39,267 nucleotides of DNA from Treponema sp. (lineage in GTDB: Bacteria > Spirochaetota > Spirochaetia > Treponematales > Treponemataceae). The translations under genes and the position numbers were made by a program. The notes beneath the pieces are model-generated. The model was not told the DNA's origin and ran no database searches. It was given only the letters and a program-made list of their open reading frames with translations. Shown here one piece after another: positions 24,385 through 33,800 of this stretch. The stretch lies in assembly GCA_017468745.1 (NCBI GenBank), contig JAFUHS010000040.1:1-39267 (forward strand), written 5' to 3'. Numbering within the stretch: the stretch's first letter is position 1; each line of letters begins with the position of its first letter.

Positions 24385-27300
24385 CTATTTGTTGAGGATG
24401 AATTCAACGCGGCGGTTTTTCCATGCGTTGTCTTTGTCCCCTCGGGCAGCAACCGGCTGGCGACCACCGCGACCAACGGAAGAAAGCCTGTCGCCTGAGA
24501 CACCATAGCTCTTAAGCTTATTCTTAACGAATTCAGCGCGATCCTTAGACAGCGGTTCAAGGGCAAGACCGTGTTTATTAGTTGTCTCTTCTTCCTCGGT
24601 GCCGGTAACAGAATTTGCGTGTCCTTCAACAGTGACACGGTAATCCTTAAACTTCTTAAGAATCTGGGCGATTCGTTTAAGAATTCTCTCGTTATTTGCG
24701 GCCTGAGCCTCAGTGATACCTGGTTTAGTAACCTTTCCGTTTGCATCAAGAACCTGAATTCCGAAGTCAGCGGCATCCTGACGGAAGATGATTGACGGAA
24801 CCGCCATTTTGAGAACATCACCCACACGGATAACGAGAATATCAATCTCTATCTTGCCTTCTACGGTGCTTGTCATGCCGAGAGTATCGGTAACCGTGAA
24901 GGTGTAGGGATAATCCATAGCAGACTGAACAAGCTCACCGTTCTTACCACGGCCATCCCAAACTATGCGCTCTGTAATAGAAGCTTTTCCGCTCGTTGAC
25001 CAGAAAGGCTTTCCGTTCGGATCTTTGATTGTGAATGACCAGTTTTTGAGCGGTACGATATCATTACCCTTAAGCTGAATATACAAATCATCGTTCTCAC
25101 CATCGTTATCAGGAGAGAAATACTGCGGTGCGGTTTTGACCGTAAGCTGTGGCGGCGTAATAGAACAAATGAAGAGTGAAGAGCTGACATCGACCTCGTT
25201 ACCTTTTGCGTACGCCATCTTGAGATTTGCGATGAATGCGCCTTCGGCAACTTTGTTTTCTGAATCAAGACCGTTCCATGTGATTTCTGCCGGAATGTCT
25301 TTTTGGTCTTTATCGCTCCACGACTTAACGACTTTTCCTTCAGGAGTGACGATAGAAACGCTCCAAGAGTCAAGACCATCTTTAAGTGACGGGCGGATTG
25401 AGAGTTTCTGAGTCTCAAGGAAGCTGTCGCCGTTGGGGCTGAATGCATCAAGTTCTGCAGTGATGTAAGCCTTAGCCTCGCGGGTATCAACACGGATATT
25501 GGCAATCTCAGCGCTTCCCTTGTTGCCGGCCGCATCTTCAGAGGCAAAGACAAGGCGATAAGAACCGTCTTCGACTTTGTTGCCTGCTGAATCCGTAGCG
25601 TTCCATTCAACCTCTGCAGGAACTTTACCCTGCCAGTTGTATGAACGAACGGGCTGATTTTTTGAATCGTAAATCGTTGCAGTCCACTTGTCTTCTGATG
25701 AAGTATCTGTGGAAACCTTAAGGGTATCCTTTTTGCCGTCGCCATCCGGAGAGAACAAGGTATAATCGCTCTTGAGACTTACACTTGGAGCAAGAGTGTC
25801 AATCGTGAAAGCCTGGGTTGAAGCTTTCGCTTCGCTTCCGTTTTCAGACTTGGTTGAGAGCGTAGCCACATATTTTCCGTCTGCACAGCGTTCTCCGTTT
25901 GAAGAAAGTCCGTTCCATGTGACTGCTGACGGAAGAGATGAGCCTTTCTCAGTCCAGACAATTTCATTCTTGCTGTTTTTGATTTCTACTGAATATTCAT
26001 TGACTCCGCTGCCAGCCTTTACGACAGGAGTGAGTTTTACAGCAGCTTTAGCCCTGTCACTTGAAGCCGGATTAAATGCAGTCGGACTAACCGCAAGGAG
26101 GACTTCGGTCTTGCTGGTATCAAGGGCAATTTCACTCGTAAGTGTCTCAGAAGAGTTTCCTGCCAAGTCAGTTGCAGAAAGAACATATTTATATTTTCCG
26201 TCTGTAACAAGGGAGCCTGAATCGTCAAGACCATCCCATTCTACTGTTGCAGGAGGGAATGAGCCGAAGTTATACTCACGGACAGTCTTTCCTTCTGAAT
26301 CTACGAAGCGTCCGATCCAGTTTTCAACAGGAGCTCCTGTATTTGCCGCAACATCCTGAGTGACAAGCATAGAGTCAAGATTTCCGTCGCCATCTGGAGA
26401 GAATGTGGGGCTGGACTCTTTGATTTTTGCCGATGGCGGGGTCTTGTCCAAAGTGAATTCTGGAGATTTGACTAAATCAGGCTCAAATCCGTTTGAATAT
26501 TTTGCAGAAACAACAGCCTGATACAAGCCTTCCAGAGCATCTGAGCCAGAGTCAGTTTTGCCGTCAAAAGTGATTCGCTCTGGCGGGTTATCTTTTCCAC
26601 TGTAGGTTTTTACGACAGTCCCCTTTTCATCAGTGATTTTAACAGCCCAGTCAACAAGCTTGTTAACAGATTTTGCGTCAGGAACAGGAATCTTGACAAA
26701 GAAAGAAATCGTGTCGTTTATGCCGTTCCCATTGGGCGAGAAATATTTGCTGCCAGAAATTGAGATGTTTGTGGCAGGCTTATCAGCAGAATAGATGATG
26801 TTCGCAATTTGAGCAGGATTCGAATCGTTTCCAGCCCGGTCGGTAGAAGTCACTTTGTATGAGTAAACGCCATCAGCAAGAGGAGCACCGTTGTCGTCTG
26901 AGCCGTTCCACTCAAAGCTTAGAGGCTGACTTGAAGTCCATTTGTATGTGCGGACAATTTTTCCGTTTGCGTCAGAGAAAGTCGCAGTCCACAAATCCTC
27001 TTCTGAACCACTCTGTTTGACAGCGAGAACAGGTTTTTCCCCCTCGCCGAAGATTTTTTCGTTTGAAGAAGGCTGGGCAAGTTCGACTTCAGGCGGAGTG
27101 TTATCCACGACGACAGAAAGTTTTTTTGTCGTAGCAGAGTTCCCGTTGTCATCAGTCGCCGTCATGTAGTAGAAATAATTTCCATCGGGAGCGACTTCGC
27201 CGTTATCCATGATGCCGTTCCACATAACAGAAGAGGGAATCGTAACGCCTGATTTGGGAGTGAAAAGCGCCTTCCAGAATGTTTTAAAAGTGATTCTCGT

Positions 27301-27525
27301 CTCACGCTTTTCCTTATTGCCGATTGTACGCACGACCTCACCCTTTTCGTTTTCGATGACAAGTGCCCAATCTTTTACATATCGTTTTTCTTTGATTTTG
27401 ATAGGAACTTCAAGAATATCCTGCTTGCCATCGTTATTCGGCGAGATATAGACAGTTCCCTTCTCCGCGAAGGCAAATCCCGAAATAAGGAAAGCCGCGG
27501 TAAATGCAAGTGCTACTTTTTTCAT
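24385..27525 (-). CDS. OmpA-family protein with tandem FlgD-type Ig modules
   Basis: 1046 residues from the ATG at 27525 (signal peptide MKKVALAFTAAFLISGFAFA). The body is a series of about seven Ig-like modules. Each opens with a loop of the type YISPNNDGKQD, YFSPNGNGIND, TFSPDGDGNLD, LFSPDGDGKKD, AFSPNGDSFLE or YFSPDNDGEND (one is degenerate). Each closes with a WNGxDxxG-then-DGxYxY turn as in the FlgD Ig domain. The loops are rich in Asp/Asn and could bind calcium. The last 130 residues are an OmpA peptidoglycan-binding domain (VTVEGHAN, LSKDRAEFVKNKLKSYGV, NRRVEFIL). A rod-like protein anchored to peptidoglycan and spanning the periplasm or surface is inferred. The ribosome binding site (GGGGAGAAG) lies in the end of the upstream gene. 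Confidence 0.88.
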   Translation of the reverse strand: MKKVALAFTAAFLISGFAFAEKGTVYISPNNDGKQDILEVPIKIKEKRYVKDWALVIENEKGEVVRTIGNKEKRETRITFKTFWKALFTPKSGVTIPSSVMWNGIMDNGEVAPDGNYFYYMTATDDNGNSATTKKLSVVVDNTPPEVELAQPSSNEKIFGEGEKPVLAVKQSGSEEDLWTATFSDANGKIVRTYKWTSSQPLSFEWNGSDDNGAPLADGVYSYKVTSTDRAGNDSNPAQIANIIYSADKPATNISISGSKYFSPNGNGINDTISFFVKIPVPDAKSVNKLVDWAVKITDEKGTVVKTYSGKDNPPERITFDGKTDSGSDALEGLYQAVVSAKYSNGFEPDLVKSPEFTLDKTPPSAKIKESSPTFSPDGDGNLDSMLVTQDVAANTGAPVENWIGRFVDSEGKTVREYNFGSFPPATVEWDGLDDSGSLVTDGKYKYVLSATDLAGNSSETLTSEIALDTSKTEVLLAVSPTAFNPASSDRAKAAVKLTPVVKAGSGVNEYSVEIKNSKNEIVWTEKGSSLPSAVTWNGLSSNGERCADGKYVATLSTKSENGSEAKASTQAFTIDTLAPSVSLKSDYTLFSPDGDGKKDTLKVSTDTSSEDKWTATIYDSKNQPVRSYNWQGKVPAEVEWNATDSAGNKVEDGSYRLVFASEDAAGNKGSAEIANIRVDTREAKAYITAELDAFSPNGDSFLETQKLSIRPSLKDGLDSWSVSIVTPEGKVVKSWSDKDQKDIPAEITWNGLDSENKVAEGAFIANLKMAYAKGNEVDVSSSLFICSITPPQLTVKTAPQYFSPDNDGENDDLYIQLKGNDIVPLKNWSFTIKDPNGKPFWSTSGKASITERIVWDGRGKNGELVQSAMDYPYTFTVTDTLGMTSTVEGKIEIDILVIRVGDVLKMAVPSIIFRQDAADFGIQVLDANGKVTKPGITEAQAANNERILKRIAQILKKFKDYRVTVEGHANSVTGTEEEETTNKHGLALEPLSKDRAEFVKNKLKSYGVSGDRLSSVGRGGRQPVAARGDKDNAWKNRRVEFILNK

Positions 27526-27527
27526 TC

Positions 27528-28634
27528 TTATTCTTCTCCCCACATAATAACTTCCGGAGCTTTTGTATCAGTAAGACCAAGATTCATAATGGCACCAGCA
27601 CTGACAGCATTTACATTCTTATAAAGCTGTTTCCATGCGCCAGAAACCGTCATATCACTTTGTGCCCAGCCTTTGTTTGCGAGATACGAGCCTTCTTTTG
27701 AATTGAAAATGAATTTGAAGCTTACGCCCACGGAAGGGATAACATTTTTCGCATCATTTGCAAATTCCCGGACATCAAACTCCCAGGAAGAAGAAATTTT
27801 GAGGAAATCCCAGAGCTGAATCTGAAGTCCCAAATCCATAACAAGATTCTGGAAAGCGGGGAAAGAAAAATCCAAAGAAGAGCCCAAGTCCATGACATCT
27901 GTTTTTACAAAAGAAGCAGCGATTCCGGTTCGAATCGTAGCGATTCCAGGCCAAGACTGACCGTTTGAAACATCCTCATATCTGCCATCTTTTACGGCAG
28001 AAATCGAATTGATTCCGAGAGTATGCTCACCGCCAGAATACATTTTACCGATATTGTTCATTGAAACGCCAAACCGGAGATTCTTCATGAAGAAGAGGTC
28101 GCCGTAGTCGTAGTATGCGCCAAAAGCAGCGCTCAGAGTCCAGTCAGAATCAACGGCATCACCGTAGAGAAGACCGAAATTCACTGTCATGCCGACAGAA
28201 ACCTGATCAGTAATATCTTTTGCAAGACCGCCTGTAAAGTTGAAACTGTTTCCCACGGGCATATCAAAGAAATCAGTCCAAACGCCTTGGAAAAGAAGGG
28301 TTGAGACGCACCATCGGGACGGAACCAGAAAACCTCCCTGAAAAGCCCCACCGAGGGAATTGTCGTAATTTTTATAGTCCGTGTTAGAATTTACAAAGAG
28401 CGTTCCTGCCACATCAAGAGTAATTCTCTGTTCCCATGCGGTAAGCGCCGGATTATTGACAATTGAAGCAGGCGTAACACCGAAGATTCCGCCGCCAGCA
28501 GCAGACTGCGCGCCTGTAAGAAGCTGTGGCTCGGTAAGCTGGAGAACATTCTGCCCGCCAGCAGGTGGATTGTAGGCAAACAAATTCGCACCGGCAAAAG
28601 CAAGAACGAACAGTGCTCCCAAAATTTTTTTCAT
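27528..28634 (-). CDS. Outer-membrane beta-barrel protein, UPF0164/FadL-like
   Basis: 368 residues from the ATG at 28634, set by GGAGG 7 bases upstream. Signal peptide MKKILGALFVLAFAGANLFA. The mature start (GIFGVTPASIVNNPALTAWE) has the NPA motif and Gly-rich lid typical of FadL/PorV-like barrels and of the treponemal UPF0164 family. The rest alternates polar and aromatic residues in strand-sized pieces, consistent with a transmembrane barrel. The C-terminus ends in WGEE, not the classic aromatic residue, which may be common in the family. The stop is 2 bases before the OmpA-protein ATG, so the two envelope proteins are translationally linked. Confidence 0.78.
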   Translation of the reverse strand: MKKILGALFVLAFAGANLFAYNPPAGGQNVLQLTEPQLLTGAQSAAGGGIFGVTPASIVNNPALTAWEQRITLDVAGTLFVNSNTDYKNYDNSLGGAFQGGFLVPSRWCVSTLLFQGVWTDFFDMPVGNSFNFTGGLAKDITDQVSVGMTVNFGLLYGDAVDSDWTLSAAFGAYYDYGDLFFMKNLRFGVSMNNIGKMYSGGEHTLGINSISAVKDGRYEDVSNGQSWPGIATIRTGIAASFVKTDVMDLGSSLDFSFPAFQNLVMDLGLQIQLWDFLKISSSWEFDVREFANDAKNVIPSVGVSFKFIFNSKEGSYLANKGWAQSDMTVSGAWKQLYKNVNAVSAGAIMNLGLTDTKAPEVIMWGEE

Positions 28635-28779
28635 AAAATCCTCCATGACGGAAATGTATAAGACACTCCCGCATTTTATTTTTGAAGATACCTTTTATGA
28701 TAACGAAAAAAAATCTATTTGTCATTAAATCCACTTAAAATATCCGGTGATTAAATGCTATAAAAAACGGTTAAAGCAT

Positions 28780-28808
28780 TTGACTTTATAGTAAGAATTC
28801 TGCATATT
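28780..28808 (+). promoter_or_regulatory. Promoter of the DUF5312-like gene
   Basis: TTGACT (-35), 17-base spacer, CATATT (-10), ending 6 bases before the ATG at 28815. No Shine-Dalgarno intervenes. Confidence 0.45.
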
Positions 28809-28814
28809 TAAAGC

Positions 28815-30350
28815 ATGTCAAATAAAGAATCATTCATTCAGAGGCTCTTGGGTTCTCTTCTCGGTGGTAAAGATGCCGATGCAACAAAGAAAAAGCAGCT
28901 GAAAAATATCGCGAAAACCCTCTCAAAAACACGGTTTAAATTCTATAAGGCAAGCTCGGATCAGGCACTTCCTCTAATGGGAAAATTCTTTTTTGATCTC
29001 TACAAGGCACTGTCAAGCTGTCAAACCCTGTTCAACGGACAGCAAAACCCGAACTACTACAAGAATATTGTAATCAACACCTGTCTCTCTGATGCGCAAA
29101 AGGCAAGCGCGGAGAATATTTCTGAGGAGGCAATTCAAGAAGCCGCAAAATCCATGGATTTCAAACAGCTCAAAGAAAAGGTCAGGGGCGATATGGCAAT
29201 CTTCTCAGGGGAATTTGATCAGGCAAAAATTCAGCAGATAGACGGGCTCTATCAAAAACTTCTGATATTCAAATCTTTCTGTACTTTCGATTACTTCTTT
29301 GTACTCAAAAAATTCGACTCTTCTATCCGTGAAAATGAATTCAACAAAACCCCAAAATTTAATCCGATTGACGCGTCATACATTGCGGAAGACCTTAAGG
29401 ATTTCCTCACCATTCTCTATTCCCTTCCGCTGGGCGAAGATTGGTCAGACCTGATGCAGCTGTTAAAAACGATGCGGGGCGGCTCAGAGCCAATCAAAGC
29501 AAACCAATGGGCAAAAATCTCTTCTCGTCTCACACAACTTAAAGCTTCCCGTGTATTCGAGATGATTATTCAGCTTACAACAAAGGATCCTCTCTACGAA
29601 GTAAAATATGAAGAAAAACGCGAGCAAATTGTAGAGTCTTACATCGATAAAACAAAAAGTGATGCTCAAACCACTCTCAATAAGCTTGAAAACGCACTCA
29701 AAAACTCAAAGACAGACACCCTGCTAAATCAGATTTTCGGAACCACCAGCGTTTCTTCTCTCCAAAATTACACAGATGAGCAGAGCGCCTATTTCATGAA
29801 AAAGAACCTCGGTGGCTTTGAATTTACAAAACCGCTCAATTTTCTCAAGGCCTTCCTGCTTGAATATGTAAAAAGAGAAGTCCGGGAATATGCAGACCTT
29901 GTTCTTATCCGAGGCAAATGGACTACTACACCGCTCTCTACCGAAATGAGCGATGCCTACAATGCGCTCCTTGAGTATTCAGAAAAAATCACTCTCTTCG
30001 ATAAAAAACTTTCGGAAGAAGACGGTGAAGTTGGTATGAAGCTCAAAACTCTGCTTCCGCGTTCAGACCGCGATAAGGAAGCTGCCAACATTATCAAAAC
30101 GACATTAAAAGACAACAACAATCTTGCCAAAGAATACATTGTCGGAGCAACAAAACAACTCATAGTATTCGGAAAGAATACAAAACTTCTGGTGGAAGAC
30201 TATCAGAAACAGCGACCGGAAATGCTTACAAACTGGAAAGAGCTTGACCGCTTCGCAGAAACTCCTATCAAAGAACTGGGGGTAAATGTCTACAAAAAGA
30301 TTTACCTTATTGTTCAGCTTATGCAGGGGCTTCTCGGAAGTCAGAGTTAA
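28815..30350 (+). CDS. DUF5312-like protein, unknown function
   Basis: 511 residues, no signal peptide and no convincing membrane segment, so cytoplasmic or peripheral. Nearly all-helical by composition, with many Lys/Glu/Leu-rich stretches. Blocks such as LPLMGKFFFDLYKALSSCQT and ILYSLPLGEDWSDLMQLL, and the C-terminal YKKIYLIVQLMQGLLG, look conserved. I place it with the spirochaete-restricted DUF5312 family from overall character only, so that label is tentative. Nothing in it points to catalysis. Its stop is 10 bases from the stop of the convergent prepilin-peptidase gene. The gene is monocistronic. Confidence 0.7.
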   Translation: MSNKESFIQRLLGSLLGGKDADATKKKQLKNIAKTLSKTRFKFYKASSDQALPLMGKFFFDLYKALSSCQTLFNGQQNPNYYKNIVINTCLSDAQKASAENISEEAIQEAAKSMDFKQLKEKVRGDMAIFSGEFDQAKIQQIDGLYQKLLIFKSFCTFDYFFVLKKFDSSIRENEFNKTPKFNPIDASYIAEDLKDFLTILYSLPLGEDWSDLMQLLKTMRGGSEPIKANQWAKISSRLTQLKASRVFEMIIQLTTKDPLYEVKYEEKREQIVESYIDKTKSDAQTTLNKLENALKNSKTDTLLNQIFGTTSVSSLQNYTDEQSAYFMKKNLGGFEFTKPLNFLKAFLLEYVKREVREYADLVLIRGKWTTTPLSTEMSDAYNALLEYSEKITLFDKKLSEEDGEVGMKLKTLLPRSDRDKEAANIIKTTLKDNNNLAKEYIVGATKQLIVFGKNTKLLVEDYQKQRPEMLTNWKELDRFAETPIKELGVNVYKKIYLIVQLMQGLLGSQS

Positions 30351-30360
30351 AAACAGATTG

Positions 30361-30843
30361 CTAATGCAGAACATAAAAAAGCAGCATTGAAAGCACAGAA
30401 CCTGCCGTTATGAAGGGAACGAAAGGAATCGCAAAAACAGGTCTGTGGATATGCTGCTTTTTTTTATGACGCTGAATAATAGCCAGCAAAAGATAATAGA
30501 GGAGTCCCAGCAAGGCCGCCAAGACCGTGGCAACTATGTTCATATAAAATCCCGTGTAGAGAGCGGAATACATTCCGAAAAATATGTCTCCAAAGCCCAA
30601 ACCGTCCCCGCTGAAAACACGCGTACAAAAATAAATCAAAAAGGTTGAGGACAGGGCAAAAAAGAGATTCTTCAATCCTGGAATCAGAGGCATGTTAAGA
30701 AAAACGAAACGGCAGAGAATAAAGGCAATGCTTCCCAAAAGTAAAAAAGGCAGGGAAATTCTAAATTTCCTGGAATCCATTAAGGATAGAGGAAAGGCGA
30801 CAAGCAAGTAAAGGGCTGTCATTACCAGCAGGTTATGATTCAT
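30361..30843 (-). CDS. A24-family prepilin peptidase
   Basis: 160 residues with about six membrane helices. The two catalytic aspartates of the family are in FPLSLMDSRKFRI (about residue 23) and in the GxGD motif of GDGLGFGDIFFG (about residue 87). It cleaves the leader of type IV pilin-like proteins on the cytoplasmic face of the membrane. It lacks the N-terminal methyltransferase and cysteine-rich domains of PilD, so it belongs to the short CpaA/TadV-like form. The start is 11 bases after the stop of the acidic-repeat membrane protein and so is likely co-transcribed. No pilin or secretion gene is present in the window. Confidence 0.83.
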   Translation of the reverse strand: MNHNLLVMTALYLLVAFPLSLMDSRKFRISLPFLLLGSIAFILCRFVFLNMPLIPGLKNLFFALSSTFLIYFCTRVFSGDGLGFGDIFFGMYSALYTGFYMNIVATVLAALLGLLYYLLLAIIQRHKKKQHIHRPVFAIPFVPFITAGSVLSMLLFYVLH

Positions 30844-30854
30844 AAGCGTATCTT

Positions 30855-33800
30855 TTACCGGAGGATAGAATCAACGAGTTTTTTAAACTCCATATTGAGG
30901 GTCAAAGAATCGACAGACTGAAAGGCAGAGGTCACATGAAAAGTTCCATCACTGTCCTCTTCGATTGCATCCGGCAACTCTGGAGTCAGTTCAGAGACTT
31001 CTGCGTTAGCGTTATCGGCAAATTTCGTAAACATAAAAGGCATATTCTCCTCCGGCTCTTCAAGGGCCTCGAGTTCTTCGGCATCATCCTCATCTTCGGC
31101 AGATTCCTCTCCTTCAATTTCGTCAATTTCGCCAGAAACTTTAGCTTCTTCAAAAGATTCTGAAATTTCCCCGTGATTTTCACTTCTTTCGCCCTGTTCT
31201 GTCTTTTCCTCATCAATCAGATTCAAATTTCTGTAAAAATGCTCGCTCTTTGTAATATCTCGGGCCGGGGCTATTCCGTACATTTCATCATCCGAGTCAT
31301 CTTCATCCAAGAAGGAATAATCAGGAGCTGTTGCAACAAAATTTTCCGCTACAGAATCATCGGCATCATCATCGACAACCTCAGAAGTCGGAACTCCGAA
31401 TTCTATCTTTTCAAGCAGATATTCGTCTTTGTAAATATCATCATCAGGAGAAACATTATTGTCAAAAAGATGCGGAATATAATAGCTTGCATCAACTTCG
31501 GAGACAGGAACTTCTTCCTCAGACGACGGAACGAAACTTTCCAGTTCTTCAAGATTATTATCTATCTCCTCTATGGATTTTGCGGCATCTTTCAGTTTTT
31601 CAATCGTGAGGCTTTCTGCAGCAGAGAGTTTTCGGGTCAAACCGTCTGAATCCAGTTCAAGTTCATCAACATCATCCCAACGGGGGCCTCGTTCTGGCAA
31701 AGCACGAAGGGTACGAACGAGGTCATCAGACATTTCTTTTTCATCGACTATCTCAAAATCATCACCAGCCCCATCATCATCGGCATCAGCAGACGAAGTT
31801 TTATCTCCGATAGAGTAATCTTCTGTTTCGTCGAACTCGTCTTCCGCTTCTGCGATTTCTTCTACTTCATCGAGCTCTTCTGCAGGTTCTGCCTCAGCGA
31901 TTTCTTCTACTTCATCAAGTTCTTCCGCCGGCTCGGCTTCTTCGACTTCCTCAATCTCATCGACTTCTTCCGCAGGTTCGGCCTCTGCGATTTCTTCTAC
32001 TTCATCGAGTTCTTCTGCAGGTTCTGCCTCAGCGATTTCTTCTACCTCATCGAGCTCTTCTGCAGGCTCGGCCTCAGTGATTTCCTCAATCTCATCGACT
32101 TCTTCCGCAGGTTCTGCCTCCGCGATTTCTTCTACTTCATCAAGTTCTTCTGCAGGCTCGGATTCTTCGATTTCCTCAACTTCATCAAGTTCTTCCGCAG
32201 GTTCGGCTTCTGCGATTTCTTCAACTTCGTCGATTTCTTCCGCAGGTTCGGCTTCTGCGATTTCTTCTACTTCATCAAGTTCTTCCGCAGGTTCGGCCTC
32301 TGCGATTTCCTCTACCTCATCGACTTCTTCTGCAGGTTCGGCCTCTGCGATTTCCTCTACTTCATCGAGCTCTTCCGCAGGTTCGGCTTCCGCGATTTCC
32401 TCTACCTCATCGACTTCTTCCGCCGATTCAGCTTCTGCGATTTCCTCAATCTCATCGACTTCTTCTGCAGGTTCGGTCTCTGCGTTTTCTTCTACTTCAT
32501 CAAGTTCTTCTGCAGGGCTTTCATGAAGGACTTCGTTTTCATATTTTGTTTTTTCTTCGCTCTGCACGGCTTTTTTACCTGATTCAAGGCTGGATGTCGT
32601 AACTACAGAGGCTGCATTTATCTGAAGTTTGCCGTTTTCGAGAATATCTTCAAGGGATGAACGGACAATCTGTTTCAACTCATCGGCATTTATTGCCGGA
32701 ACAGCTTCTGTCCGTGAAATTTGTGCATAAGTTGACGGGGAATTTCCCGCAAAAGACGCTGAAAGCTCCTGCCAGCAGGATTCAAACACGGATTTAAATT
32801 CTGCGGCATGCTTTGCCCCCTTTTTCCCCAGACTTTTTAAAATTCGGCGCTCCAAGACGGGTTTTTGCTCAATGAGATAAGCACTGTCATTCTTTCCCAT
32901 TTTTTTATATACGGCAAAAAATTCATTTTCATAGCGGCGGACTTTATCCCTGATGATAACGATGTCATCATGTTTGAAACTCAGGATTAAGAATATAGCG
33001 AGGTAAAAAGTAAAAAAGGCCGTAACTAGAAGAAGCAGCCTCATGTATGGCGGAAAACTTAAATCACTTTCGTCATATAAAAGCGTGATGAAGCCAATAT
33101 CTTCACGAGGATTTTTTGCAGAAAAAGCACAAAGAGTTTTTGACTCCAGCTTCTTTTCGTTCTCCGTCTGGTCAATGGGAACAAGTTTCCAAAAATCATA
33201 ATCCTCATCTTCACGCCATTTACTGATAAGCTGCTCCCGAATTGATGAATCGCCAAAATTAGGAAGTCCGAAGACAAAGCCGCCGAATCCATCGAAAAGT
33301 TCTTTGGGGTCAGATTTTTCTGTTATAAGAGTGGCAAATCCGTTTATGTCTATAAGATTCTTGTTAAAGAGAAACTGACTGAAATTCGTCGCATCACAAT
33401 AAAAAAGCACAGTTCCCTTGAAGGTAGAATCCCTTGTATAAAAAGGCAGGGAAAAAATTAAAGAATTTTTGTTTCCATCTTTTATAATCCGGCATTTTTT
33501 TGGATTTTCACTGACATCGGAAGGTATGTCATCCGCCCTGACTGATTCATAGGAAAGTTCGCCAGATTTATCATAATTACGATATTCGATGCCTTTTTTT
33601 CCAGAAATCAAATCTGAGCTGTAAGTGCTGAAATAAACATTTCTTCCGTTATTATCAATGATTCGCAAGCCTTTGAGGGCAGGGGTTGCCGTCATAAGTT
33701 CAGCACGCTTCTGGTCACGGCTTTTTTGGGCAGATACAGCCGGCCGGGTCTCCAGATATGTTTTTACAGAAGAGTCCTGCGTAAAAGCGTCAAATCGCTT

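Noticed and set aside
24372-24845. N-terminal extension of the TIGR02757 frame to 418 codons
   Set aside because: This part lies wholly within the OmpA-domain coding sequence in another frame and has no family match.
24963-25745. Minus-strand open frame of 260 codons inside the OmpA/FlgD-Ig gene
   Set aside because: It is an alternate frame of the same strand with low-complexity Leu/Ser/Arg content and no start signal; the Ig-module frame is clearly the real one.
31845-32519. CRISPR-like array
   Set aside because: Units are contiguous 45-bp coding repeats with no unique spacers.
32077-32526. Plus-strand open frame encoding a Ser/Ala-rich repeat protein of 149 residues
   Set aside because: It is the antisense of the 45-bp acidic repeat array; it has no ribosome binding site, and its repeats simply mirror the coding strand.
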